Shown here in pieces: positions 1 through 8,545 of a stretch of 64,000 nt of DNA. The DNA is taken from contig NZ_FCOJ02000003.1 in the NCBI RefSeq assembly GCF_001545035.1, positions 1-64,000 of the forward strand. The letters are read 5' to 3'. Source of the DNA: Caballeronia glebae (GTDB lineage: Bacteria > Pseudomonadota > Gammaproteobacteria > Burkholderiales > Burkholderiaceae). The first letter of the stretch is position 1; every line of letters begins with the position of its first letter. The position numbers were made by a program, and so were the translations under genes. The notes beneath the pieces are model-generated. The model saw only the letters and a program-made list of their open reading frames with translations, had not been told where the DNA came from and did not search any database.

Positions 1-2
1 TC

Positions 3-341
3 GTGGGCGAGGCGTTCGTCGGGCTGTCCGATGCCGCGCTCGAATTGCATCTGGCCGAGCGCGCGTCGCGGCTCGGCCAGCAGATGAGCTATCGCATCCG
101 AATGCGCAGCATCGACAACGTCGGGATGCTGGTCGAAGCGGGCATCGGACTCGCTATTTTGTCGGAGGCGTCGGCGCGCATGCTGGAGCGGCCCGCGCTC
201 GTTGTCGTGCCGCTATCCGAGCCGTGGGCCACGCGCCGCCTGCATCTGTGCGCGCGCGACTTCCGCGCGCTTACGCCGCACGCGCGCCTGCTCGCGCAAA
301 CGTTGATGGACGGCGCGACGGACGGCGCAGCCGCGAGCTAG
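3..341 (+). CDS. LysR-family transcriptional regulator, C-terminal fragment (cut by window edge)
   Basis: The frame is open from the left edge and ends at the TAG at 339-341, so only about the last 112 residues are present. They fit the end of a LysR substrate-binding domain: the segment 'DNVGMLVEAGIGLAILSE' is the typical 'v..GlGia.lp' stretch of the second effector subdomain, followed by the 'L....RRLHLCARD' strand region and a short variable tail. The GTG at position 3 is probably internal rather than the start, because the DNA-binding domain lies outside the window. Its targets cannot be judged from this fragment. The stop overlaps the convergent PPK2 stop by 4 bp. Confidence 0.75.
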   Translation: MGEAFVGLSDAALELHLAERASRLGQQMSYRIRMRSIDNVGMLVEAGIGLAILSEASARMLERPALVVVPLSEPWATRRLHLCARDFRALTPHARLLAQTLMDGATDGAAAS

Positions 342-1420
342 AACGGCCGCCCGACGATGAACGGATCGACCGCGCCGATCGCCTTGAGATCGCGGTTCGC
401 ATACGGCAGCCTGTGCAGCACATAGCGCATCGCATTAAGCCGCGCGCGCTTCTTGCAATCGGAGCGCACGACGGACCAGGGCGTATCCGCGCTATCGGTA
501 TGCGCGAACATGGCTTCCTTGGCGTCGGTGTATGCGTCCCACTTGTCGAGCGAAGCGAGATCGACCGGACTCAGCTTCCATTGCTTGAGCGGATGAATCT
601 CGCGCTCCTTAAAGCGGCGGCGTTGTTCGGCGCGGCTCACGGAGAACCAGAGCTTGATGATGTGCGTGCCGCTTTGCGAGAGATGCCGCTCGAATGGGGG
701 CACTTGCCGCATGAAGTCTTCGTATTCGCGGGGCGTGCAGAAGTCCATCACGCGCTCGACGCCCGCGCGGTTGTACCAGGAACGGTCGAAGAGCACGATT
801 TCGCCCGCCGTCGGCAAGTGCTCGACATAGCGCTGGAAATACCATTGGCCGCGCTCGCGCTCGGATGGCTTTTCGAGTGCGACCACGCGCGCGCCGCGTG
901 GATTCAGATGCTCCATGAAGCGCTTGATGGCGCCGCCCTTGCCCGCCGCGTCGCGCCCTTCGAAGAGAATCACGACGCGCTGGCCGGTGTCGCGCACCCA
1001 CGCCTGCAACTTCAGCAGTTCGACCTGAAGCCGATACTTCTGCTTCTCGTACGCGCGCCGCGACATCAGATTCCGGTAGGGATAGCCGCCTTCGCGCCAC
1101 GACGGCGACAGTTCGTCGTCCGGGTCGGGCGAGCCGCTGGCCGCTCGGAGAATCGGGTCGGCATCGAAAAGATGCTCGCGCAACGCCGATACTTCGTCCG
1201 GCGACATACCGCCGATCATGGTTCTGACGGTATCGACGACCGATTCCGGCTGCGTGCCCTCTCGTGGGTCGAATTGCTTCAGTATGTCATCGAGACTGCT
1301 CGTCAGCAGGTCACGCGCCGCTTCCACCGCGCCGTCCGTTTCTTCTCGTTCGATGGAGGCCAGCTCCGTTTGTGCCGCGATGTCGCCATCGCTCGATTCG
1401 GCAGTCTTACTTTGCGACAT
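338..1420 (-). CDS. ppk2: Polyphosphate kinase 2 (PPK2 family)
   Basis: PPK2 enzymes transfer phosphate between polyphosphate and nucleotides in the cytoplasm, mostly forming NDP or NTP from polyP. The protein (about 360 aa) has a variable N-terminal part of about 115 residues, then the conserved core. A P-loop GRDAAGKGG lies near residue 158 (counted from the upstream ATG) and a Walker-B-like FDRSWYNRAG near 214. The core also shows GARVVALEKPSERERGQWYFQRY and a C-terminal RLNAMRYVLHRLPY stretch, all typical of PPK2. I place the start at 1420 rather than 1429: the AAGGA lies immediately before the upstream ATG but 9 nt before the second one. Class (AMP, ADP or GDP acceptor) cannot be assigned by eye. 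Confidence 0.93.
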   Translation of the reverse strand: MSQSKTAESSDGDIAAQTELASIEREETDGAVEAARDLLTSSLDDILKQFDPREGTQPESVVDTVRTMIGGMSPDEVSALREHLFDADPILRAASGSPDPDDELSPSWREGGYPYRNLMSRRAYEKQKYRLQVELLKLQAWVRDTGQRVVILFEGRDAAGKGGAIKRFMEHLNPRGARVVALEKPSERERGQWYFQRYVEHLPTAGEIVLFDRSWYNRAGVERVMDFCTPREYEDFMRQVPPFERHLSQSGTHIIKLWFSVSRAEQRRRFKEREIHPLKQWKLSPVDLASLDKWDAYTDAKEAMFAHTDSADTPWSVVRSDCKKRARLNAMRYVLHRLPYANRDLKAIGAVDPFIVGRPF

Positions 1421-1480
1421 CAACTTCATTCCTTCTCAAGGTTGTTGCTCCGGTGTCTCTGTCTCTCACCTGGTTCGTCT

Positions 1481-1702
1481 TCAGGCGGCTTCGCGCGCCT
1501 TTTTCAAGACCGCGTACAGCTTGTCCTTCAGAAGCAGCTTTTCTTTTTTCAGCGATTCGATGGCGAAGGTGTCCGTGGGCGTGACGCCCGTCTCCATGTT
1601 GGAGATCTGATGATCGAGTTCGTTGTGGCGCTCGAAGAGCCGTGAGAAATGGCCGTCCTCGGTCTTCAGGCGCGAGATGAGATCGCGATATTCTGGAAAC
1701 AT
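1481..1702 (-). CDS. YdcH/DUF465 family small coiled-coil protein
   Basis: The 73-residue protein begins MFPEYRDLISRLK and contains 'F..LFERHNELDHQI', then 'LKKEKLLLKDKLYAVL', the two-helix hairpin pattern of the YdcH/DUF465 family. It is predicted to be small, cytoplasmic and helical. No biochemical function is established for the family that would apply here. The start is well supported by AAAGGA 6-7 nt upstream of the ATG. It lies 60 bp upstream of ppk2 on the same strand, so the two may be co-transcribed. Confidence 0.88.
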   Translation of the reverse strand: MFPEYRDLISRLKTEDGHFSRLFERHNELDHQISNMETGVTPTDTFAIESLKKEKLLLKDKLYAVLKKAREAA

Positions 1703-1923
1703 GCTTGATCCTTTGGGTCGTTGAAAATTAGTATTTCGAAGTACATGTTACCGACCGGAGGAGCCGTTTTCTTAGACGAATATCAAGCGATGCTGCATTA
1801 GACCGCCGAGATCGAACCTGCCCGCACCTAGGCAAAACCCTCTTCCCGCCGGGTATCGTCCTTGCACACAATGATGTCGCCGGCCGGGCATCCGCGCGGC
1901 CGGCATGAGCCAAGGAGGCCGTC

Positions 1924-2232
1924 ATGAAGAAATACCGCAATCGCGCGCAGGGCCGCGCCCTGCATATTGCGTTGATCGCCGCTGCTGGCTTGTGCTTCGC
2001 CACGGCAGCCAGCGCGGACAGCCAGGCCGCGAAGAAAATGGGGCAAATGGGCGTCATCAACCAGACCTTGCAGCCGAAGCCCATGAAACCGGCGACGCCG
2101 AACACGCCGAATGCGACCACGACCACGCCGAATTACAACGCGAATTCGACTTTCAACCCTAACGCGGGCAACACCGCGAACGGCGCAGCGCCCGGAACGG
2201 CCGCCGCCGCGGGCGCGAGTCCGAAGAAGTAA
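1924..2232 (+). CDS. Small exported low-complexity protein, function unknown
   Basis: This 102-residue protein follows a strong ribosome site (AAGGAGG, 5 nt before the ATG). It has a basic N-terminus (MKKYRNRAQGR), a hydrophobic core (about residues 14-28) and an AxA-type site near 'ATAASA|DS', so it is probably secreted to the periplasm. The mature part is almost entirely Pro, Thr, Asn, Ala and Gly, including runs such as TPNTPNATTTTPNYN, and looks disordered. Family not recognised. Small secreted proteins of this composition are common and poorly conserved in Burkholderia-type genomes. A hairpin followed by T4 lies just downstream. Confidence 0.7.
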   Translation: MKKYRNRAQGRALHIALIAAAGLCFATAASADSQAAKKMGQMGVINQTLQPKPMKPATPNTPNATTTTPNYNANSTFNPNAGNTANGAAPGTAAAAGASPKK

Positions 2233-2250
2233 CTTCAATTTGCGCGTCGG

Positions 2251-2274
2251 GCCGCATGCCGATCGGGCAGCGGC
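2251..2274 (+). terminator. Possible terminator after the small exported protein
   Basis: A bulged stem (gccgc-a-tgcc with ggca-gcggc, loop gatcg) begins 18 bp after the stop of the small exported gene. The next T4 tract is 6 nt beyond the stem, which is farther than ideal. Confidence 0.3.
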
Positions 2275-2394
2275 TCGGCTTTTCGACGGAGTTCCCCGAC
2301 GAACCGGCGCGCGCGCATTCGCACACAGGCGCGCGCTTCCGATCTTTTATACTTGGCTCCAGGTCCAGCGTGCAAAGCGCGTATCCCTGAGTCC

Positions 2395-3042
2395 ATGAAA
2401 AAGATCAAGCCCGGTCTCGTGCTCGAACTCGCCGCGAATCTGCTGCTTCCGTGGCTCGCGTACCGGCTCGCGCTGCCGTATTGGGGCGATGTCGGCGCGC
2501 TTTACGCATCGGCCGCGCCGCCGCTCGTGTGGAGCGTCGCCGAATTCGCGCGCTCGCGCCGGGTGGATGCGCTCTCCGCGCTCGTGTTGTTCGGCATCGC
2601 GCTGTCGATCGTGATGCTCGCGATGGGCGGCAGCCCGCGCATCCTGCTCGTGCGCGAATCGCTCGCGGCGGGCGCAACCGGCATCGTGTTTCTGATCTCG
2701 CTTTTCTTCGAGCGTCCGCTCGTCTTCTATCTCGCCCGCGCAACCGTCACACGCGAGCAGGAACACGGCGCGGAGCGCTTCGAGGCGTACTGGCGCGAAA
2801 GCGCTCCGCTGCGCATGTCGTTGCGGCTCATGACGCTCGTGTGGGGCGTCGGACTCTCGCTCGAAACGGTGCTGCGTTTCTGGTTTGCGTGGACGTGGCC
2901 CGTCGAGCGCTATCTCGTCGTCTCGCCGGTCGTGAGCTACGCGATTTATGGCGGATTGCTCGCGTGGACGTTCTGGTTTCGCGCGCGGCTTATCCAGCGT
3001 CAGGGAGCAAGCGCGTCGTCGCGCGACGGTCTGCTCGGCTAG
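2395..3042 (+). CDS. Integral membrane protein, VC0807-like
   Basis: The 215-residue protein has five to six hydrophobic segments: about residues 8-25, 35-55, 60-78, 85-105, 150-170 and 178-198. The pattern 'LAYRLALPYWGD..ALYASAAPPLVWSVAEFARSRRVDAL' is typical of the VC0807 family of small bacterial membrane proteins, where a pair of helices flanks a charged 'ARSRR' loop. No transport or catalytic motif is visible. I take ATG 2395 (MKKIKPGLV) as the start because the basic residues then lead straight into the first helix; 42 nt of extra open frame upstream has no ribosome site. It is convergent with the alpha/beta hydrolase, with a 1-bp gap. Confidence 0.75.
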   Translation: MKKIKPGLVLELAANLLLPWLAYRLALPYWGDVGALYASAAPPLVWSVAEFARSRRVDALSALVLFGIALSIVMLAMGGSPRILLVRESLAAGATGIVFLISLFFERPLVFYLARATVTREQEHGAERFEAYWRESAPLRMSLRLMTLVWGVGLSLETVLRFWFAWTWPVERYLVVSPVVSYAIYGGLLAWTFWFRARLIQRQGASASSRDGLLG

Positions 3043-3043
3043 G

Positions 3044-3886
3044 CTAGGCAAGCGGCGCGCACGTCGCACTGGCGATATGATCCGCGATCGCCGCGTTCAC
3101 CGCGCAAGCATGCGTGAGCGGCCCCATATGTCCCGCGTCCGGCACGACGATCAGCTTCGCCGCCGGCATTAGATCGGGCAAGCTCTCCGCGATCAGCCGC
3201 GTGGGTGCGGGCGCGTGTTCGCCGCGCATGACGAGCGTCGGGATGCGCAGTCTCGCATACGCGCTCGCCGGCGTGGGCTCGTGGATCAGCGCGCGAAAAT
3301 CGAGCGGCGCTTTCGGCACCCAGCGGGTAAGCATCGCCTGCACGGACGGCCGCAGCGCCGACCACGCGCCATGCCCGCCCCAATAGTCGACAAACGAACG
3401 CGCCGCGCCGCGCAGATCGCCCGCCACGACGCCCTCCGCGGTGCGCGCCGCGATTGCGAGAATCTCCGCGAATTCCGTCGCGCCGCGCGCGCCCATGCCC
3501 TTCAGCAGATGAAACGCCGAAGGCTCGTAAAGCGTGATGCTCGCGACGCCGTGGGGCCGCTCAAGGGCCGCGCGCAACGCGACGCCACCGCCATACGAAT
3601 GTCCGACCAGATGCACCTTGCCGCGCTGACGATCGATGATCTCGACCGTGCGAGCCGCTTCGTCCGCAAGCGTGAACGCCCGCTCGCCGCTCCACGGCCC
3701 GACGCTGTCGCAGCCATAATGCTCCGGCGCCATCAACGTATAGCGCGCGTGATCCGTGTTGAGCGCATTAAGCGCATTGCGTGCGTCGAGCGTTTCGCCG
3801 AGTTGTCGCCATTGATTCGCGCCCGAGCCCGAGCAATGCAGCGCGATAACCGGCGCCGCCGTGTGTTCGTCGTTCGAAGCCATCAT
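3044..3886 (-). CDS. Alpha/beta-fold hydrolase
   Basis: A 280-residue cytoplasmic alpha/beta hydrolase. The nucleophile elbow GHSYGGG (Ser near residue 97) follows strand 'GKVHLVGHS', and the catalytic His sits in 'VVPDAGHMGP' near the C-terminus. The acid is probably in or near 'LVMRGEHAPAPT', although the usual Asp is not obvious there. The N-terminal 'ALHCSGSGANQWR' supplies the oxyanion-hole region, with HCSG in place of the usual HGxG. A cap domain lies between about residues 120 and 200. Substrate unknown; relatives are annotated as hydrolases of small esters or of meta-cleavage products. No operon partner is evident. Confidence 0.85.
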   Translation of the reverse strand: MMASNDEHTAAPVIALHCSGSGANQWRQLGETLDARNALNALNTDHARYTLMAPEHYGCDSVGPWSGERAFTLADEAARTVEIIDRQRGKVHLVGHSYGGGVALRAALERPHGVASITLYEPSAFHLLKGMGARGATEFAEILAIAARTAEGVVAGDLRGAARSFVDYWGGHGAWSALRPSVQAMLTRWVPKAPLDFRALIHEPTPASAYARLRIPTLVMRGEHAPAPTRLIAESLPDLMPAAKLIVVPDAGHMGPLTHACAVNAAIADHIASATCAPLA

Positions 3887-3910
3887 CGTTCGTCCTCGCT
3901 TTGTGATTGA

Positions 3911-4084
3911 TCAGGCCTCGGTATCGCACGCGCGCATGCGGCGCTCAAGTTCGCCGATATCCGCGCACGATTCCAGATAGGCATCGCGGCGGCTATGCTC
4001 CGCACGGTCCAGCAGATTCCCGGTCCAGTGGATCAGATGCGGCAGCATTAAGTCCCTTCCGACATTGATTAGGTATCCCAACAT
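3911..4084 (-). CDS. DUF3563 family small protein
   Basis: The 57-residue product ends in the hallmark of the Burkholderia-type DUF3563 family: 'SRRDAYLESCADIGELERRMRACD', preceded by a short hydrophobic or amphipathic N-terminus. Function is unknown. An in-frame ATG seven codons upstream exists, but GGAG lies 6 nt before the ATG at 4084, so I use that start. It is a monocistronic small gene between the alpha/beta hydrolase and the divergent hybrid kinase. Confidence 0.75.
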   Translation of the reverse strand: MLGYLINVGRDLMLPHLIHWTGNLLDRAEHSRRDAYLESCADIGELERRMRACDTEA

Positions 4085-4560
4085 GATTTGCTCCACTTGC
4101 GCCAACGAGTCGTTTCATGAAATGCCGGCCGAGCGATCGTGCAGGACGAGTAAAAACGGAGAGTCGCTGAGGCGGCGGTGTCGGTATGCAATGCAGCGAC
4201 CGTGCCAGTTTCGCCAAACCTTTGTGCCACGAGGCCCGGCGCGAACTCAGTCGTGCGCGGGCCGTCCGGAGTGTCGGGCGCGAGCCAACGCTTTCGGTTC
4301 TGAAAGACGGCGAACCTCGAACATGTTTCCGGGCTTCGTCAGAAACGGCTCCTTGCGTGAGATACGGAAAAAGCCGCGAAAATATTCCCGTCGCAAGGGA
4401 TCAAGCTTTCGCGACGCGGCGCCGTAAACAGGTCCGATAGCCGCGCAAAACGCATCATTCGCCTCGTCCGCCCATCGACCGGCTTCCCCCGAATGGCACG
4501 ATAAGATACGGCAGCGTTCGATCTTTGCGCCCTACGTTCGCTCATTCGGAGACCAACGGC
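4085..4560. other. Intergenic region between DUF3563 and the divergent hybrid kinase
   Basis: About 475 bp without a convincing gene. It must hold the promoters of both divergent genes, but I see no clear -35/-10 pair. A GC-rich imperfect inverted repeat (gcccggcgc ... gcgcgggc) lies at about 4231-4262. Short open frames here have Arg-rich, non-coding-like composition. Confidence 0.5.
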
Positions 4561-7500
4561 GTGCACAGTCGCCATTCGCTCACTTTCAGGATGACGCTGT
4601 TCATCGTCGTCGTCTGCGTGCTTCTGGTCGGCACCGATCTATGGCGCAGCGTCGCCGCGCGCCGCGTGCAGATCGACGAGATGACGTCGGCGACGTCCAA
4701 CCTCGCGCGCGCGATGGCGCAGCACGCGAACGACACCTTCAAGGAAGCCGATACGACGCTCATCGGCATGGTGGAGCGCGTCGAGGAAGACGGCACGTCG
4801 CCCGCGGCGCTCGCGCGGCTGCATCGTTCGCTCGCGTCGCGCGTCGAGCAGTTGCCGCAACTGAACGGGCTCTTCATCTACGACAAGACCGGCGCATGGA
4901 TCGTCAATTCGCAGCCGACGCTCGAATCGCGCTTCAATAACTCGGACCGCGAGTATTTCGCATATCACCGCACACATACCGATCAGGGGGCGCACATCGG
5001 GCCGCCGGTCAAGAGTCGCTCGACCGGAAAGTGGATCGTGCCGGTGTCGCGCCGCATCGATGCGCCCGATGGCAGCTTCGCGGGCGTCGCGCTCGCGACC
5101 ATCGACATCGACTTCTTCTCGCGCTTCTACGACAGCCTCGATCTCGGCCAGTCGGGCGCGGCGGTACTCGTCCTGAACTCGGGCGTGATGCTCGTGCGCC
5201 GTCCGTTCGAGGACCGTTTTGTCGGCAAGAACGTGAACGACACGGCCCTCTTTCGCTCGCATATGGAACAGGGCGGCTCGGGCGTGTTCACGACGCGCTC
5301 GTCGCAGGACCACATCACGCGTCTCAATAGCCTGCGGGAATTGCAGGACTATCCGCTCTTCGTCGCGGCAGCGCTGGCGGAAGACGAAATCCTCGCGCCC
5401 TGGTGGCGCGACACGCTCTGGCACGCGTCCGTCACGACCGTGCTCGCGCTCGTCATCGCGATGTTCGGCGCGCGGCTCGTGCGCCAGGTCACGACGCGCA
5501 CGCGCATCGAGCAGGCGCTCGCGCGCAGCCTCGCGACGACTCAGACCGTGCTCGACACCGCGATCAGCCCGATCATCACCGTGGACGAGCGCGGCGCGAT
5601 CCGCTCTTTCAATTCGGCGGGCGAAAAGGTATTCGGCTACAAGGCGAACGAGGTCATCGGGCAAAACATCCGGATGCTGGTGCCGCCGCCGCATCTGGAT
5701 TCGTATAACGAATACATAATGCAATTCAAGGGCGATGGCGGCGTTGCGACCGCCGACTGCGAACTCGCCGGACAACGCAAGGACGGTACCTCGTTTCCCG
5801 CGCATGTTTCGACGGGCGCGATGCGTCTCGATGGCGCTTTGCATTTTGTATCGGTAATTACGGATATTTCCCGGCAGCGAAAGGAACGAAGCGAACTGGC
5901 GCACGCGCGCGACCAGTTGCTGCTCGCGGCGGACATCGCCGAACTGGGCATCTGGTCCTGGGATCTCGCTTCGGGAAAGCTGCACTGGAACGCGCGCATG
6001 TTCGAGATTTATCAATATCCACCTGAGATGCTCGACAACGGCCTGCACTTCGAGCATTGGCGTCTGCGCATTCATCCCGAGGATCACGACGCGATCGTGG
6101 CGGGCCTGCGCGCGGCGGCCGCCGGAGAAACCGAGACCTTGCCGCCGTTTCGCATCGTCCTGCCCGACCGCACGACGCGGCGCATCCAGAGCGGCTTGCG
6201 CACGCAGCGCAACGCCAATGGAACGCCAGTCGTCATGACCGGCGTGAACTACGACATCACGGATCAATACGAGCTGGAGTTCCATCTGCGCAATGCGAAG
6301 GAACAGGCGGATGCGGCGAGCGCCGCGAAGTCGTCGTTTCTCGCGAACATGAGCCACGAAATCCGTACACCGATGAACGCGGTGCTCGGCATGCTGCATC
6401 TCGTGCAACTGACCGCGCTCGATGCGAGCCAGCAGGACTATGTGAGCAAGGCGGAAATCGCGGCCAGGTCGCTGCTGAGCCTGCTCAACGACATCCTCGA
6501 TTACTCGAAGATCGAGGCGGGCAAGCTGCAACTCGACAGCCATCCGTTCGAGCCGGAGAAGCTGATGCAAGAGCTCGGGATCGTGCTCTCGGGCAATCAG
6601 GGCACGAAGGATGTCGAAGTGCTGTTCGACCTCGATCCGTCCTTGCCGGCGGTGCTCGTCGGCGATAGCTTCCGGCTTCAGCAGGTGCTCATCAATCTCG
6701 CGGGCAACGCGCTCAAATTCACGTCGGCGGGACAGATCGTCGTGGGCGTGCATCAAGTCGATGACGCGTGCGATGCAACCGGCGATGCAACGGGCGATGC
6801 GGTGCGCGTGCGCGTCGCGGTGAGCGACAGCGGCATCGGCATCAGCGAGCAACAACTCGGGCGCATCTTCGAGGGCTTCACGCAGGCGGAAGCATCGACG
6901 TCGCGCCGGTACGGAGGCTCCGGACTCGGGCTCGTTATCAGCAAGCGGCTCGTCGCGATGATGGGCGGCCAGCTCGAAGTCGAGAGCCGCGTCGGGGAAG
7001 GCAGCCGCTTCTGGTTCGACATTACGCTCGGCGTCGAAAGGGCGGACGCGTCGACGCACGACGACGGCGTGATCCTCGAACGTGGCGCGCGCATTCTTAT
7101 CGCCGACGACAACGCGATCGCCGGCGAGATCATGTCGCGCACGGTGCATTCGCTCGGCTGGCGCGCGGACATCGTGACGAGCGGGACCGAGGCGATCGAA
7201 CGCATCAGGGACGCCGCGTTGAGCGATGCGCCCTACGACATCGCCCTGCTCGACTGGCGCATGCCCGGACTCGACGGACTGCACGTCGCCAGGCAGATCC
7301 ACGCGATGAAGGGCCGCGCCACGCCGCCGCTCGTGCTGCTCGTCACGGCGTTCGGCCGGGAGGTGCTCAGAGAGTCGCAGGAAAGCGGCGCCGCGCCCTT
7401 CGCCGGCTTCCTGACCAAGCCCGTGACGCCGAAGCAACTCGCCGCCGCAATCCGCGCCGCGCTGCCTCGCGGTATCGAAACGATGCGGCCCGGCACGCCG

Positions 7501-8523
7501 CCGCTCGCGAAAAAAGCCCGCCGCCTTGCCGGACTCGCGTTACTCGTGGTCGAGGACAATGCGCTCAACCGTCAGGTCGCCGAAGGCCTGTTGCTTGCGG
7601 AAGGCGCGTCCGTGACGCTCGCGCAAAACGGCCGTGAAGGCGTCGATCGGGTCATGGCCGCCGACGTGCTCTTCGATGCCGTGCTGATGGACGTGCAGAT
7701 GCCCGATCTCGACGGGCTCGAAGCGACGCGCCTCATTCGCGCGGACGGCCGCTTCGCCGCGCTGCCGATCATCGCGATGACGGCCAATGCATCGGGTGCG
7801 GATCGCGACGCCTGTTTGCAGGCCGGCATGAACGAACACGTGGGCAAGCCGATCGATGTCGAGCGGCTGGTGACAGTGCTGCGAGAACACACTGGACACA
7901 CGACGCCAGCGTCCGGCACGCAGCACACGAATGCGGATATCGAATCGATCATCGAGCCGCGCGATTCGATCGTCGCGCGCTTCGGCGGGAATGTCGATCT
8001 GATCCGCAACGCGATCGACGGCTTCGGCGCGCAGACGCGTAAGCAATTGACGACGCTTGCATCGGCGCTCACGGCGCATGACGTACAACGCGCGGCATCG
8101 ATGCTGCATGCGATCAAAGGCAGCGCGGGCACAATCGGCGCGGCGGCGCTCGCGAAGCTCGCAGGCACACTTGAAAACGACGCGCATCTGCTCGAAGCAG
8201 CGCGCGCGAATGTGCCGCACATGCAGCGGTTACTTGCATCGAGCGTGGCGCAACTCGTCGATGAATTCGGGCCGGCTCAATCGCATGCGGAGGGTTCCGC
8301 GAACATCTCGTCGCTGAAAGACGAAGACTGGCGCGCGCGTCTTGGCGCTATCGTCGAATTGCTCGATGCATCGAATCTGCAAGCGATCGCGCTATCCGAG
8401 AAGTTGTCGCCGCATGCGCCGAACGCGTATCGCGAGGACTTCGGGCAATTTCTCGCGTGCGTGCGCGCACTCGACTTCGCGCGCGCATCCGAGATCGCGC
8501 GCGATATGCTCGAACAGGTCTGA
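4561..8523 (+). CDS. Membrane hybrid sensor histidine kinase (PDC sensor, 2 PAS, HisKA, HATPase, 2 REC, Hpt)
   Basis: A phosphorelay kinase of about 1320 aa, numbered from GTG 4561. Membrane helix 1 is at about 8-28 and helix 2 at about 285-305, flanking a periplasmic PDC/dCache-like sensor ('GLFIYDKTGAWIVNS', 'DREYFAYHRTH', 'IVPVSRRI'). Then come PAS1 (about 325-440), PAS2 with PAC (about 455-570) and HisKA with the phospho-acceptor His599 in FLANMSHEIRTPMN. HATPase motifs are NLAGNALKFT, DSGIGI and GGSGLGL. Two receiver domains carry Asp898 (LLDWRMP) and Asp1044 (LMDVQMP), and an Hpt domain carries His1183 in HAIKGSAGT. GGAG lies 9 nt before the GTG; a TTG 36 nt upstream is an alternative start. 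A convergent output-less response regulator follows directly. The sensed ligand is unknown. Confidence 0.93.
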   Translation: MHSRHSLTFRMTLFIVVVCVLLVGTDLWRSVAARRVQIDEMTSATSNLARAMAQHANDTFKEADTTLIGMVERVEEDGTSPAALARLHRSLASRVEQLPQLNGLFIYDKTGAWIVNSQPTLESRFNNSDREYFAYHRTHTDQGAHIGPPVKSRSTGKWIVPVSRRIDAPDGSFAGVALATIDIDFFSRFYDSLDLGQSGAAVLVLNSGVMLVRRPFEDRFVGKNVNDTALFRSHMEQGGSGVFTTRSSQDHITRLNSLRELQDYPLFVAAALAEDEILAPWWRDTLWHASVTTVLALVIAMFGARLVRQVTTRTRIEQALARSLATTQTVLDTAISPIITVDERGAIRSFNSAGEKVFGYKANEVIGQNIRMLVPPPHLDSYNEYIMQFKGDGGVATADCELAGQRKDGTSFPAHVSTGAMRLDGALHFVSVITDISRQRKERSELAHARDQLLLAADIAELGIWSWDLASGKLHWNARMFEIYQYPPEMLDNGLHFEHWRLRIHPEDHDAIVAGLRAAAAGETETLPPFRIVLPDRTTRRIQSGLRTQRNANGTPVVMTGVNYDITDQYELEFHLRNAKEQADAASAAKSSFLANMSHEIRTPMNAVLGMLHLVQLTALDASQQDYVSKAEIAARSLLSLLNDILDYSKIEAGKLQLDSHPFEPEKLMQELGIVLSGNQGTKDVEVLFDLDPSLPAVLVGDSFRLQQVLINLAGNALKFTSAGQIVVGVHQVDDACDATGDATGDAVRVRVAVSDSGIGISEQQLGRIFEGFTQAEASTSRRYGGSGLGLVISKRLVAMMGGQLEVESRVGEGSRFWFDITLGVERADASTHDDGVILERGARILIADDNAIAGEIMSRTVHSLGWRADIVTSGTEAIERIRDAALSDAPYDIALLDWRMPGLDGLHVARQIHAMKGRATPPLVLLVTAFGREVLRESQESGAAPFAGFLTKPVTPKQLAAAIRAALPRGIETMRPGTPPLAKKARRLAGLALLVVEDNALNRQVAEGLLLAEGASVTLAQNGREGVDRVMAADVLFDAVLMDVQMPDLDGLEATRLIRADGRFAALPIIAMTANASGADRDACLQAGMNEHVGKPIDVERLVTVLREHTGHTTPASGTQHTNADIESIIEPRDSIVARFGGNVDLIRNAIDGFGAQTRKQLTTLASALTAHDVQRAASMLHAIKGSAGTIGAAALAKLAGTLENDAHLLEAARANVPHMQRLLASSVAQLVDEFGPAQSHAEGSANISSLKDEDWRARLGAIVELLDASNLQAIALSEKLSPHAPNAYREDFGQFLACVRALDFARASEIARDMLEQV

Positions 8524-8545
8524 GCGGAGCCGAAGACGCTATAAG

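Noticed and set aside
4494..4511. TGGCACG sequence as a sigma-54 -24 element upstream of the hybrid kinase
   Set aside because: The -12 position reads GATAC instead of TTGC, so only half of the consensus fits.
4639..7437. Very long open frame (more than 900 codons) on the minus strand opposite the hybrid kinase
   Set aside because: Its translation is dominated by Arg, His, Ala and Asp without hydrophobic core or motif, the usual mirror of a GC-rich gene. The plus strand encodes clear kinase domains throughout.
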